Shown here piece by piece: positions 1 through 9,049 of a stretch of 64,000 nucleotides of DNA. Every line of letters starts with the position of its first letter. The first letter of the stretch is position 1. Below the pieces are notes generated by a model. It was not told where the DNA came from. It searched no databases and saw only the letters and a program-made list of their open reading frames with translations. The stretch comes from Tabrizicola sp. GTDB taxonomy: Bacteria; Pseudomonadota; Alphaproteobacteria; Rhodobacterales; Rhodobacteraceae. The stretch spans positions 1 to 64,000 of the forward strand of contig NZ_JAUXZE010000071.1 of assembly GCF_030694085.1 (NCBI RefSeq), written 5' to 3'. The position numbers were made by a program, and so were the translations under genes.

Positions 1-61
1 AAGAGACACCTCACTCAAAACGATACCAATACCGGTCCGATCAGTCCCGGACAAACCCTGG

Positions 62-138
<77 letters not shown>

Positions 139-318
139 AAATATCACGTGTTATCAAAGACTTCAAGGCTTAGCATAACGCTCGGATTTCGTCATTCTAA
201 ATTCTTGTCAACACCTGATCAACGCGTTACGAGGCCCCCATAGACGGTGCGGTAGCGTTTAGCCTTACCGCTCTGCCGTGGGCTGAGAGAGCCGGATACC
301 TTCAAGCCGCGCTCCACC

Positions 319-827
319 TCAGACGTTCCAATCCCGTGGCACCTGTGGGGCCAACAGGGTGATGGCTTGTCGAAGTGCCTGCGGTCCACCCGTCAAGCCG
401 CGGTCCCAGATCAAGACCTCGCGTTGCCTTGGATGCCGATCGAGTGCCTGCGGATCGGCACGAAGGACCAGTCGCAATCCGCGGACCGAGCCCGAACGCC
501 ACGCGTGTCGAAAGGGGATGTGGTCGATCCGCTCCACCGCTGACCAAGGATCAGCTTGTCCGACACCCGGATGTCGGTGATGCCATCACGGTCCACTGTG
601 ACCTGCAAAGCATGACAGCCCAGCTTTGCAAGCTCCCAAAGACCGAATCCCGATGCCATCAGCCCGACGACGACCAACCCTATTTGCCCTTCTCGGGTCC
701 CGTCCCATCGCTCCCTCACTGGCTCCCACCAATACCAGAAGAAAAACGCCGCGCCGACGACGATATAGCCGATCCCGACGTTCAATGCGTGCCACCTGTC
801 AACGCGAAATTCGAACCTGTTCTGCAT
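319..827 (-). pseudogene. frameshifted small membrane protein
   Basis: The 5' part (start ATG at 827, MQNRFEFRVDRWHALNVG) has two hydrophobic segments, about residues 17-35 and 52-70. They are followed by a soluble part that reads like a PH-like sensor domain (VTVDRDGITDIRVSDKLILGQRW). The frame is lost near 535-545. The continuation, VERIDHIPFRHAWRSG to the stop at 319, is in the next frame, so one base appears to be missing. The two halves join into about 170 residues of coherent protein. Family and function are not recognised. A sequencing error cannot be excluded, but the location beside other broken genes favours real decay. Confidence 0.5.
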
Positions 828-1138
828 CGCAAACCCCACGCCTCGCGATGCCAAAGGATACAATGCTCAGCGATACTCCTCAACTTGTCTGCCGCTTGAA
901 TGCATGCTCGCCTGAGTCAGTGCGATGGGCACCTGAGCGACCGAAACCCCAGGCGCAGTCGTCTGGAAACAGAACGACCGCTTCACCTGGTCCGCCGAAA
1001 GCTGCTTCGCCCGACGCGAGACGCCATCACCACAGAGTCCACTATCGATGGCGCAGACTCCCCCGCACTCTCAACCCGCGGCAGGGCGGTCGGACCGGTC
1101 GCTTACACAGTGCGGATAATCACCGTACTTGGTCTCTG

Positions 1139-1450
1139 TCACTTCGGACGATCCTCCCGAAACCGGTCCATCTGCTGCATCCGCTCGTGCAGGATCGTCA
1201 CGATGCCGACGTCCCCGTTCGAGAGACGCCGCCAGTACACGAAGGGATGAGCGTGGCGAAAGTAGAAACCTTCGACCCCGAACTCGGTCGGGATGGGGCG
1301 TGACGCGACGCCCTGGCTTTCGATATGGTCAAAGGCTGCGAAGAGCTCGGTGATGTACCGATCCGCCTGCTCAGGGGCCCAGCGGTCGCGGGTGTAACGG
1401 TAGATCTCGTCGAGGCGCAGCGATGCGGCTTCCTGGACGCGGATGGCCAC
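1139..1450 (-). CDS. parE: ParE/RelE-superfamily toxin
   Basis: A 103-aa protein with the compact RelE/ParE fold pattern: N-terminal helix (EAASLRLDEIYRYTRDRW), a central region with FGVEGFYFRHAHPFVYWRR, and a C-terminal strand/helix VGIVTILHERMQQMDRF typical of ParE. ParE toxins usually poison DNA gyrase; that is family knowledge. The start is a GTG at 1450, four bases after the TGA of the upstream antitoxin gene, which indicates translational coupling. The pair probably stabilises the accessory strip between the tRNA and the IS. Confidence 0.85.
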   Translation of the reverse strand: MAIRVQEAASLRLDEIYRYTRDRWAPEQADRYITELFAAFDHIESQGVASRPIPTEFGVEGFYFRHAHPFVYWRRLSNGDVGIVTILHERMQQMDRFREDRPK

Positions 1451-1454
1451 GATG

Positions 1455-1709
1455 TCAGCCCCGGTTCCGGGCGATAACCTCGGCTGCGGTCAACGGGCGA
1501 TAGCTTTCCTCTGGCGCTGCAAAGGCACGCGTCAGCTCAGCCTTCAGACGATCAAACGCCTCGCGCTCGGCCGTCTCCGTGTCGCGCCGGATCAGGTCGC
1601 GGACGTATTCGCTGATGTTCTCGTAGGACCCGTTCTCACTGACGTTCGAGGCCACGAACTCGCTCAGCGCGCCGCTGATGCGGACAGTCATCGTTGTGGT
1701 CTGGGACAT
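1455..1709 (-). CDS. parD: ParD-family antitoxin
   Basis: An 84-aa protein with an N-terminal ribbon-helix-helix (residues about 5-40: TTTMTVRISGALSEFV, then NGSYENISEYVRDLIRRD). It ends in an acidic/hydrophobic tail of the kind that wraps the toxin. SYENISEYVRDLIRRD is the classic ParD helix-2 signature. It is first in the operon and four bases upstream of the parE-like gene, the usual antitoxin-first order. By family it should bind and autoregulate its own promoter. The upstream 30 bases contain imperfect inverted repeats but no operator I can name. Confidence 0.88.
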   Translation of the reverse strand: MSQTTTMTVRISGALSEFVASNVSENGSYENISEYVRDLIRRDTETAEREAFDRLKAELTRAFAAPEESYRPLTAAEVIARNRG

Positions 1710-1860
1710 GGCGGCCTCCAGCTTGCGTCTTCAAGTTGAGCAAAAATAAAGACGCGTGCAAGCTTCCGAGCTTTCGATGAGCGCACTGTTGTGCAAGGCA
1801 AACATGGTTGCAGACGCCAGGGACCAAAGCGCAATCTGCCTTGGATGAGTTACAGGGCAC

Positions 1861-2041
1861 ATGCCACTGATTTGGTTGCAACAAAGACCATTGTGCGGAT
1901 TTCTCGTGAACCCCTTTGGCACGACTGCGCGCGCCATTCAGTTGCAGGGCGATCATCTCTTGGTCACCGGACGAAGCATGCACACGTCGATCTCAATGGC
2001 CGATATTGGCGAGGCACCTGCCCTTCGGAAGGGCGCACTTA
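1861..2041 (+). pseudogene. possible 5' gene fragment cut by the IS
   Basis: The 332 bases between the antitoxin gene and the IS hold no intact gene. An open frame starting ATG at 1861 gives a coherent sequence (LIWLQQRPLCGFLVNPFG, then LVTGRSMHTSISMADI) that runs straight into the left end of the insertion sequence. It resembles the N-terminal, PH-like lead-in of UvrD/HelD-type helicases as I remember them, which is a weak match. No continuation is visible on the far side of the IS, so if real it was truncated with loss of the downstream part. Confidence 0.25.
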
Positions 2042-2103
2042 GGGTCAGGACCCATTGATCTTGCGGGTTCGGCATGATTCAGGCTCCGCCAGGAGACTGA
2101 AGG

Positions 2104-2463
2104 ATGAGCAACCCTTTCTGGCTGACCGACGCGCAGATGGCTCGGCTCCAGCCCTTCTTCCCCAAGAGCCACGGCAAGCCGCGCGTTGATGACCGGCGGG
2201 TGTTGAGCGGGATAATCTTCATCAACCGCAATGGCTTGCGCTGGCGCGATGCGCCGAAGGAATATGGCCCGCCGAAGACCCTCTACAACCGGTGGAAGCG
2301 CTGGAGCGGCAAGGGAGTCTTCGCCCGGATGATGGTTGGGCTGGCCGCCGAGGCCGCCGTCCCGAAGACGGTGATGATCGATGCGACCCACCTGAAGGCG
2401 CACCGCACGGCGACCAGCCTGCGGTCGAAAATGGGGGGCCAGGCGACCAGAGGGGCCGCCTGA
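2104..2463 (+). CDS. IS5-family transposase, orfA
   Basis: A 119-aa N-terminal half of the transposase. It has the DUF4096-like DNA-binding lead (FWLTDAQMARLQPFFPKSHG, then DRRVLSGIIFINRNGLRWRD) and the first catalytic aspartate in KTVMIDATHLKAHR. It overlaps orfB by about 170 bases. A six-G run at 2433-2438 (ATGGGGGGCC) lies in the overlap and orfB is in the -1 frame, so a fused protein of about 256 aa could arise by -1 frameshifting there. The start ATG follows AGGAGACTGAAGG. Confidence 0.9.
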   Translation: MSNPFWLTDAQMARLQPFFPKSHGKPRVDDRRVLSGIIFINRNGLRWRDAPKEYGPPKTLYNRWKRWSGKGVFARMMVGLAAEAAVPKTVMIDATHLKAHRTATSLRSKMGGQATRGAA

Positions 2464-2873
2464 TCGGCCGCACGAAGGGCGGCATGAACACCCAGCTGCA
2501 TGCCGTCACCGATGCCGATGGCCGCCCGATCCGGTTCTTCATGACCGCAGGCCAGGTCAGCGACTACACCGGTGCGGCGGCCCTAATGGGCAGCCTGCCT
2601 GCGGCGGAGTGGCTGCTGGCCGACCGGGGATATGATGCCCACTGGTTCCGGGAAGCGTTGAAAGACAAGGGGATAAAGCCCTGCGTTCCCGGCAGGAAGT
2701 CGCGCGGCAAGCCAATCAAGCACGACAAGCGACGCTACAAACGCCGCAACCGGATCGAGATCATGTTCGGGCGACTAAAGGACAGGCGGCGGGTTGCCAC
2801 TCGCTACGACCGATGCCCGAAGGTCTTCCTCTCCGCCGTCGCCCTCGCGGCCACCGTCATGTTCTGGCTATGA
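2292..2873 (+). CDS. IS5-family transposase, orfB (DDE C-terminal half)
   Basis: The -1 frame part of the transposase. Recognisable sequence begins at GRLIGRTKGGMNTQLHAV and contains the second catalytic aspartate (LLADRGYDAHWFREAL) and the final glutamate region (RYKRRNRIEIMFGRLKDRRRVATRYD). The far N-terminus in this frame is a shadow of orfA, so the functional product is expected only as an orfA-orfB fusion. The protein ends at 2873, 21 bases before the right terminal repeat. No internal stop is seen, so the IS may still be active. Confidence 0.85.
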   Translation: MEALERQGSLRPDDGWAGRRGRRPEDGDDRCDPPEGAPHGDQPAVENGGPGDQRGRLIGRTKGGMNTQLHAVTDADGRPIRFFMTAGQVSDYTGAAALMGSLPAAEWLLADRGYDAHWFREALKDKGIKPCVPGRKSRGKPIKHDKRRYKRRNRIEIMFGRLKDRRRVATRYDRCPKVFLSAVALAATVMFWL

Positions 2874-2898
2874 CGCCACAACGAGTCCTGACCATAGG

Positions 2899-3069
2899 GT
2901 CGATCTACCCTTTGAGGCGCCAGAAACCTGTCCGGGTCGCAGTCCCTGACCGGCGGACTTCGATCGTTTCTGGGCAGAAGCATTGGATGAATTGGACGCC
3001 GTCAAGTCCCAGATCGAATTGACACCAGCTGCATTCGAATGCTCCTTCGCGGAGTGCTTTCATCTCTAA
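2899..3069 (+). pseudogene. degraded acetylxylan-esterase-like N-terminal remnant
   Basis: Directly after the IS, one frame reads VDLPFEAPETCPGRSP, a TGA stop, then PADFDRFWAEALDELD and on to a TAA at 3069. The block PADFDRFWAEAL closely resembles the conserved N-terminal segment of AXE1/cephalosporin-C deacetylase family hydrolases. The in-frame stop and the short length (about 56 codons) make it a relic. The identification rests on one short motif and is tentative. Confidence 0.35.
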
Positions 3070-3259
3070 TACACAGGTGTCGGGGTGATACTGCGGATTG
3101 CAGGACGGGGTGTGTCCATATCGGATGTTACCGTGTGCCTCGGCGTGAAGTGCCCTCAAGAGCATGAAAACGAGTCCAAACGCGGCGCAGATTGATGCAA
3201 ATCAATCCCGCGCAAGCAATCTTCGCTATCCTTCAGTATGCCGCACAAAAGGCGATGAC

Positions 3260-3499
3260 ATGCCGAAGGACCAGTATCAGACTGTCAAGGAACTGGCCGA
3301 CCGCCTGAAGGTTGCCGAGGCTACCGTGCGCCACTGGATCAAGGTCGGCGAGTTGCGGGCTATAGATATCGGCAAGGGATGGCGCATCGCGGACGGCGAT
3401 CTGGCCGCCTTTCTGCTGGCCCACCAGACTGCCCCGAAGACGCAGTCGTCTGACCTGAATAACCCCGCGCCAGAGGGCGAGGCAGGATGCCGACTTTGA
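3260..3499 (+). CDS. small excisionase-type HTH DNA-binding protein
   Basis: A 79-aa protein. Residues 5-55 form a winged-helix/MerR-like HTH of the excisionase type: YQTVKELADRLKVAEATVRHWIKVGELRAIDIGKGWRI, followed by the helix DGDLAAFLLAH. The C-terminal 20 residues are low-complexity. The ATG at 3260 is the first methionine before the domain. The nearest gene is the SDR 65 bases downstream. It may be a phage or island excisionase relic or a small transcription factor; sequence alone does not decide. Confidence 0.7.
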   Translation: MPKDQYQTVKELADRLKVAEATVRHWIKVGELRAIDIGKGWRIADGDLAAFLLAHQTAPKTQSSDLNNPAPEGEAGCRL

Positions 3500-3564
3500 T
3501 CAAGTTGGATGTCAGCCGGATTGGATAACAGCCACCGACCAAGGGAAACGAAAGGATTGCAGCC

Positions 3565-4334
3565 ATGAAGCGACTTGCAGGCAAAACGGCCATCGTGACC
3601 GGGGGCGCGGTGGGCATCGGTCGGGCTTGCGTGATCCGCATGGCCGAGGAAGGCGCGAAAGTTGCCATTTTCGATGTGATGGAGGCCGAGGGGAGGGCTC
3701 TCGCCTCAGAGTTGACCTCCAAGCGCTATGACGTAGCCTTCTGGCGTGTAGATGTCACGGACGAGGCCGCAGTCAGGGCCGCGATCGACGCCGCAGTGGC
3801 CCGGTTTGGCGGGCTGCATGTGATGGTGAACAATGCGGGCATCTCCGGCACCCCCAACCCCACCGATCAGGTGACCGAGGCGGAATGGGACCGGGTGCAG
3901 GCGGTGAACGTCAAGGGTGTGTTCTTCGGAACCAAGCACGCCATCCCGCATCTGCGCAACGAAGGCGCCGGTGCGGTCATCAACCTGTCGTCCATCGCCG
4001 GGCTGATCGGCGTGGGCGGCATCGCGCCCTATCATGCGTCGAAAGGCGCGGTGCGACTGATGTCCAAGAACGACGCCATCACATATGCGCCCGAGAAGAT
4101 CCGGGTGAACTCGATTCACCCGGCCTATATCTGGACGCCGATGGTCGAAAACCACCTGCGCGCCACTGCCCCGACCTGGAGGCGGCAAAAGCCGCTGCCG
4201 GCGCCGCTCATCCCATCGGCAACATGGGCGAGCCGGACGATATCGCCTGGGCGGTGGTCTGGCTTGCCTCGGACGAGGCGAAGTTCGTCACCGGAACCGA
4301 GATCGTGATCGACGGCGGCTATACGGCGCGGTGA
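3565..4334 (+). pseudogene. SDR-family oxidoreductase, frameshifted near the C-terminus
   Basis: A classical short-chain dehydrogenase: the cofactor motif TGGAVGIG at residues 12-19, NNAG near 90, catalytic Ser in NLSSIAG and Tyr/Lys in YHASK near 155-159. The frame is correct to about base 4168 (MVENHLRAT). The expected C-terminus (DLEAAKAAAGAAHPIG, then GTEIVIDGGYTAR) continues in another frame to the TGA at 4332-4334. One missing base, probably a G in ACTGCCCCG, explains the shift. As read, the last 50 residues of the 247-aa product are nonsense. Upstream SD AAAGGA and a 4-base gap to the ATPase gene suggest co-transcription. Confidence 0.7.
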
Positions 4335-4338
4335 TGGC

Positions 4339-6942
4339 ATGCTGACCGACGCCCACGCTCGCTCCACCGAGGATTGCCTGGCTGCGCTGGCGGCTTCCAG
4401 CGACGGGCTGACTTCGCCCGAAGCCGCGCGCAGGCTGGCAGAGTACGGGTCGAACCGCTTGCCCGAAATCCGGGCACGCGGGCCTGTACTGCGGTTTTTG
4501 ATGCAGTTTCACAACGTGCTGATCTATGTGCTTTTGGGCGCGGCGGTGGTGACCGGCGTCTTGCACCATTGGGTAGATACCGGGGTGATTTTGGCCGTTG
4601 TACTGGCCAATGCGGCGATCGGCTTCGTCCAGGAGGGCAAGGCCGAGGCAGCAATGGCCGAAATCCGCAACATGCTGGCGCCAAAGGCCGCTGTTCTGCG
4701 CGACGGGCATCGGGTGACGCTGGACGGGGCCAACATCGTGCCCGGAGACGTTGTCCTCTTGGACGCGGGCGACAAGGTTCCCGCTGATCTGCGGGTGCTG
4801 CAAGCGCGGGGCCTTGCGGCGCAGGAGGCGATCCTGACGGGGGAGTCCGTGCCGGTGGAAAAGCGCCACACCCCGGTCGCCGCCGAAGCGGCCCTCGGCG
4901 ACCGACATTCGATGCTATGGTCCGGCACCCTGATCACACAGGGCACGGCGCGGGGGCTGGTGGTGGCAACGGGTCCTTCCACCGAAATCGGGCGGATTGG
5001 CGGGCTTCTGGCGGGGGTCGAACAATTGACCACCCCCCTTGTCGGTCAGATGGACCATTTCGCGCGCTGGCTGTCGTTCCTGATCCTGCTCTGCGCGGCA
5101 CTGCTGCTCGCCTATGGGTATTTCGTCGGTCACATGCCCTTTGCCGACCTCTTCATGGCGGTCGTCGGCGTCGCCGTAGCGGCCATCCCCGAAGGTCTGC
5201 CCGCAGTCATGACGATCACGCTTGCCATCGGCGTGCAGGCAATGGCACGGCGCCACGCCATCGTCCGCCGCCTTCCCGCTATCGAGGCGATCGGCTCGGT
5301 CTCGGTCATCTGCACCGACAAGACCGGCACGCTGACCCGAAACGAAATGGTGGTAGCCGCTGCCGAGACCGCCGCTGGGGCTTTCTCGATTTCGGGTGAA
5401 GGCTATGCCCCGAAGGGCGCCATCACGCCCGAGGGGAACTTGGAAAGGCTGGCCCTAGCCGCCGTCCTGTGCAACGACGCGCGTCTGCATCGCAAGGATG
5501 GTGTCTGGACGGTCGAGGGCGACCCGATGGAGGGTGCACTTCTGGCCTTCGCCGGCAAGGTTGCGGGCGATTTCTCCGCGCACCGGCTGGATGCCATCCC
5601 ATTCGACAGTCGTCACCGTTTCATGGCGGTGCTGACGGATGGACCGCAGGGTCGGCTTACCCATGTGAAGGGTGCGTCAGAGCGGGTCCTGCAGATGTGC
5701 GCTGGGATCGACCACGCGGACTGGCACGGTCGGGCCGAAGTCATGGCCCGGCAGGGCCTCCGCGTACTGGCCCTGGCCGAGCAGATCGGGACCGGAGAAC
5801 GGATCAACCCCGTCGAACTGGAGGGCGGGCTGACCTTTCTTGGCCTTGTCGGCCTGATCGACCCACCGCGCCCCGAGGCGATTGCCGCCGTCGCCGAATG
5901 TCGGGCGGCCGGTATCCGCGTCAAGATGATCACCGGCGATCATGGAGGGACCGCTGCGGCCATCGGCGCTCAGATCGGGCTGGCAAATCCGCACCGCGTC
6001 CTGACCGGCCATGATCTTGACAAACTGGATGACGCGCAACTGGCGCTGGAGGTGGCGGATGTCGACATCTTCGCCCGCACAAGCCCCGAACATAAGCTGC
6101 GCCTGGTGGCAGCTTTGCAATCGAGCGGCCTGTCTGTCGCAATGACCGGAGACGGGGTGAATGATGCGCCCGCCCTGAAGCGTGCCGATGCAGGCATCGC
6201 CATGGGACTGAAGGGATCGGAGGCCGCGAAAGAAGCCGCTGATCTTGTGCTGGCCGACGACAACTTCGCCAGCATCGCCGCCGCCGTGCGTGAAGGGCGG
6301 ACTGTCTATGACAACCTGCAGAAGGTGATCAGCTGGACCCTGCCGACCAACGCAGGCGAGTCGATGGTCATTGTTCTGGCCCTGCTGCTGGGCCTTGCCC
6401 TGCCGGTGACTGCGGTCCAGATCCTCTGGATCAATCTGATCACGGCGGTCACCCTGGGCCTTGCGCTGGCGTTCGAGCCGACCGAGATCGGCACCATGAC
6501 CCGCCCACCCCGCGCCCGCCATGCGCCGATCCTGTCGGGTGCCCTCGTCTGGCATGTCGTTCTGGTCGCGACCCTGTTCCTGGCAGCAATCTTCGGTGTC
6601 TTCACCTATGCCATCGACAAGGGCTATTCGCTGCCACTGGCGCAAACCATGGCCATGAACACGCTGGTCGTGCTGGAGATTTTCCACCTCTTCTTCATTC
6701 GCAACATCCACAGCACCTCGCTGACCTGGGCTGCGGCGCGCGGGACGAAGGTGGTGTGGATCGTTGTCGTGGTCGTCACCGCCGCCCAGTTCGCGGTCAC
6801 CTATCTTGCGCCCTTGCAGGTCGTGCTGGGAACTGCGCCGGTCCCGCTGTTCGACGGCCTTCTGATCGTCGGCATCGGTGCGGCCTTCTTCGCCCTTATC
6901 GAGATCGAGAAGCAAATCAGATTGGGGTTGCGCGATCTCTGA
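4339..6942 (+). CDS. cation-transporting P-type ATPase (P2A-like)
   Basis: An 867-aa inner-membrane ATP-driven cation pump. Visible landmarks: N-terminal cation ATPase domain without metal-binding HMA repeats, TGES (actuator) at about 167-170, PEGLP in the fourth membrane helix (about residue 285), the phosphorylated Asp327 in CTDKTGTLT, KGASE in the nucleotide domain, and the hinge TGDGVNDAP near 603-611. Six C-terminal membrane helices follow. PEGLP is typical of P2A calcium pumps and of bacterial P2-type Ca/Mn ATPases. The transported ion cannot be fixed from sequence. It begins four bases after the frameshifted SDR and is convergent with the ugp operon. Confidence 0.88.
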   Translation: MLTDAHARSTEDCLAALAASSDGLTSPEAARRLAEYGSNRLPEIRARGPVLRFLMQFHNVLIYVLLGAAVVTGVLHHWVDTGVILAVVLANAAIGFVQEGKAEAAMAEIRNMLAPKAAVLRDGHRVTLDGANIVPGDVVLLDAGDKVPADLRVLQARGLAAQEAILTGESVPVEKRHTPVAAEAALGDRHSMLWSGTLITQGTARGLVVATGPSTEIGRIGGLLAGVEQLTTPLVGQMDHFARWLSFLILLCAALLLAYGYFVGHMPFADLFMAVVGVAVAAIPEGLPAVMTITLAIGVQAMARRHAIVRRLPAIEAIGSVSVICTDKTGTLTRNEMVVAAAETAAGAFSISGEGYAPKGAITPEGNLERLALAAVLCNDARLHRKDGVWTVEGDPMEGALLAFAGKVAGDFSAHRLDAIPFDSRHRFMAVLTDGPQGRLTHVKGASERVLQMCAGIDHADWHGRAEVMARQGLRVLALAEQIGTGERINPVELEGGLTFLGLVGLIDPPRPEAIAAVAECRAAGIRVKMITGDHGGTAAAIGAQIGLANPHRVLTGHDLDKLDDAQLALEVADVDIFARTSPEHKLRLVAALQSSGLSVAMTGDGVNDAPALKRADAGIAMGLKGSEAAKEAADLVLADDNFASIAAAVREGRTVYDNLQKVISWTLPTNAGESMVIVLALLLGLALPVTAVQILWINLITAVTLGLALAFEPTEIGTMTRPPRARHAPILSGALVWHVVLVATLFLAAIFGVFTYAIDKGYSLPLAQTMAMNTLVVLEIFHLFFIRNIHSTSLTWAAARGTKVVWIVVVVVTAAQFAVTYLAPLQVVLGTAPVPLFDGLLIVGIGAAFFALIEIEKQIRLGLRDL

Positions 6943-6986
6943 TCTTCACGTCATTGGCTTGGCTGTCTTTCGCGCCTCTACGGCGT

Positions 6987-8099
6987 TCAATGCGCCGACA
7001 CGGCCTGAGCCGCGCCGGTGAACGCCCTGGACTCGATCCGCCTGCCACTGGTCCCATCGAACAGGTGGGCATGTCGCAAGTCCAGCGTCAGTCCCGTTAC
7101 CGCGCCCTCGGCGATGTGCGGGCGGGCCTCGGTGATCAGGCTGAACGGGATATCCTCGATCTTCAAGCTCCACAGCCGGGCGGCGCCCAAGTCTTCCACG
7201 ATCTCGAGCCTGGCATCGATCATGCCGTGGCCGGGCGCGCGAAGGGACACATGTTCGGGGCGGATGCCAAGCTGGACAAGCTGGCCGTCGGCAGCTTCGT
7301 GGTCGGCGGGCAGGCCGATGACGGCCCCGCCCTCCAACACCACGGCGCGACGCGCGGCGCTGTACTGGCCTGGCAGGAAGTTCATTGCAGGGCTGCCGAT
7401 GAAGCCCGCGACGTAAAGCGAGGCAGGCCGGTCGTAGATCTCGGCCGGGGTGCCGACCTGCTCGATCGTGCCCTTGTTCATCACCACCAGCCGGTCGGCC
7501 AGCGTCATGCCTTCGTGCTGGTCATGGGTGACAAAGACGCTGGTCGCCTTGATCTGGTTGTGGATGCGGCGGATTTCGTGGCGCATCTGGACGCGCAACT
7601 TGGCATCAAGGTTCGACAGCGGCTCGTCGAACAGGAACACCTTGGGCGACCGGATGATCGCGCGGGCCATGGCGACACGCTGGCGCTGGCCGCCCGAGAG
7701 TTGCCCGGGCTTGCGGTCCAGGAAATCCCCAAGGCCCACGGATTTCGCGGTGTCGGCAATCCGCGCCATGCGTTCGGCCTTGGGCACGCCTGCGACCTTC
7801 AGCGCATAGCCGATGTTCTCGGCCACGGTCATGTGCGGATAAAGCGCATAGTTCTGGAATACCATCGCGCAGCCCCGCTCGCGGGGTTCCAGCTGGTTGA
7901 CCACGGTGCCGGCGATGGCGATCTCTCCGGCCGTGATTTCTTCCAGACCGGCGATCAGCCGCAGAAGTGTGGACTTCCCGCAGCCGGACGGCCCGAGGAT
8001 CACGACGAACTCGCCATTGTGGATGTCCAAAGAGACACCCTCCATGATCGTGGTCTTGCCGTAGGTCTTGCTGACGTTGCGGATGTTGATCTCGGCCAT
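6987..8099 (-). CDS. ugpC: sn-glycerol-3-phosphate ABC importer, ATPase UgpC
   Basis: A 370-aa CUT1-type ABC ATPase. Walker [10 protein letters not shown] is at residues 36-44, the Q-loop in [11 protein letters not shown], signature [14 protein letters not shown] near 134, Walker [17 protein letters not shown] and the H-loop in [13 protein letters not shown]-terminal TOBE regulatory domain follows from about residue 235. In this class the ATPase can serve several CUT1 importers. It is last in the operon, nine bases after ugpE. The assignment to glycerol-3-phosphate rests on the UgpB/A/E neighbours rather than on this protein itself. Confidence 0.85.
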   Translation of the reverse strand: MAEINIRNVSKTYGKTTIMEGVSLDIHNGEFVVILGPSGCGKSTLLRLIAGLEEITAGEIAIAGTVVNQLEPRERGCAMVFQNYALYPHMTVAENIGYALKVAGVPKAERMARIADTAKSVGLGDFLDRKPGQLSGGQRQRVAMARAIIRSPKVFLFDEPLSNLDAKLRVQMRHEIRRIHNQIKATSVFVTHDQHEGMTLADRLVVMNKGTIEQVGTPAEIYDRPASLYVAGFIGSPAMNFLPGQYSAARRAVVLEGGAVIGLPADHEAADGQLVQLGIRPEHVSLRAPGHGMIDARLEIVEDLGAARLWSLKIEDIPFSLITEARPHIAEGAVTGLTLDLRHAHLFDGTSGRRIESRAFTGAAQAVSAH

Positions 8100-8108
8100 G
8101 GGACGCCT

Positions 8109-9038
8109 CTACTTGTCGGTGTTGATCAGGCCGCGCACGAACCAGCGCTGCATGAGGATGACGATCGCGATGGGGGGCAGCATGACGACCAGCGTGGCGG
8201 CCATCGCCAGATGCCAGGTTGGGGTCCCGCCGCCGGTGGTCAGCTGGTCGGGCACCAGGTCGGAAAGCTGGACCACAACCATTCCGTAATTCGCCCGGTC
8301 GGTGACGACCAGCAGCGGCCAGAGATACTGGTTCCAGGCATAGACGAACATGATCGTGGCCAGCGCCGCGATGTTGGTCTTGGACAGCGGGATCAGGACG
8401 TCCCACAGGAACCGCAAGGGACCGGCACCGTCCATCCGCGCCGCCTCGACCAGTTCATCGGGAATGGTCAGGAAGAACTGGCGATACAGGAAGGTGCCAG
8501 TTGCCGTGGCGACGAGCGGCAGGATGAGGCCGGTGTAGGAGTTCAGCAGGTTCCACTCCAGGCTGACTTCAATCCCCGAGACGGCGTTGATCAGCCAGCT
8601 GATCCCGGTCCAGTCCATGATTGTCTGGAACGGGGTCAGCGCATTGGCCGCCACCGCGTAGGTGGGAACGATCCGCACCTCCAGGGGCAGCATCAGGGTG
8701 ATGAAGATCATCCAGAAGATCAGCATCCGGCCGCGAAAGTTGAAGAAGACCAGGGCAAAGGCGGTGATGCATGCCAGGGTGATCTTGCCCACGACGACGC
8801 CGGTCGCGACGATCAGGGTGTTGAGGAACTTCTGGCCGAAGTCCGACAGCGCCCAGGCTTCCTTCAGGTTCGCCCAGAGCTGGTCGCCGGGCCAAAGCTC
8901 GATAGGCGCGCTGTTCACTTCTTGCAATGTCAGCGTGGCGCCGACAAAGGCCAGCCAGATCGGCACCAGTATCAGGATCAGCCCGAAGACCAGGATCGCA
9001 TGGGTCGCAAGGTTCAGTATGGGCGTGCGTTCGATCAT
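8109..9038 (-). CDS. ugpE: sn-glycerol-3-phosphate ABC importer, permease UgpE
   Basis: A 309-aa inner-membrane permease with six hydrophobic segments and the MalG-type EAA loop (ELVEAARMDGAGPLRFLWDVLIPLSK) that docks on the ATPase. The N-terminus (ILNLATHAILVFGLILILVP, then APIELWPGDQLWANLKEA) and the C-terminus ending MQRWFVRGLINTDK are UgpE-like. It lies between ugpA (11-base gap) and ugpC. It should pair with UgpA to form the channel for glycerol-3-phosphate or glycerophosphodiesters. Confidence 0.9.
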   Translation of the reverse strand: MIERTPILNLATHAILVFGLILILVPIWLAFVGATLTLQEVNSAPIELWPGDQLWANLKEAWALSDFGQKFLNTLIVATGVVVGKITLACITAFALVFFNFRGRMLIFWMIFITLMLPLEVRIVPTYAVAANALTPFQTIMDWTGISWLINAVSGIEVSLEWNLLNSYTGLILPLVATATGTFLYRQFFLTIPDELVEAARMDGAGPLRFLWDVLIPLSKTNIAALATIMFVYAWNQYLWPLLVVTDRANYGMVVVQLSDLVPDQLTTGGGTPTWHLAMAATLVVMLPPIAIVILMQRWFVRGLINTDK

Positions 9039-9049
9039 GGGTGGTCCCC

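Larger units (their letters stand above)
2042..2894 (+). mobile_element. IS5-family insertion sequence (IS427-group-like)
   Basis: An 853-bp element. The left end reads GGGTCAGGACCCATTG and the right end, read inward, TGGTCAGGACTCGTTG, giving imperfect terminal inverted repeats of about 16 bp. It is flanked by TA on both sides (2040-2041 and 2895-2896), fitting the 2-3 bp TA-type target duplications of this group. It carries two overlapping transposase frames. Both flanks look like fragments of unrelated genes, suggesting insertion followed by deletion, or insertion into already decayed DNA. Confidence 0.88.

Noticed and set aside
864..1138. Possible gene between the membrane pseudogene and parE
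   Set aside because: Open frames exist but none has an SD, a family motif or a sensible composition. I see nothing functional in these 275 bases.
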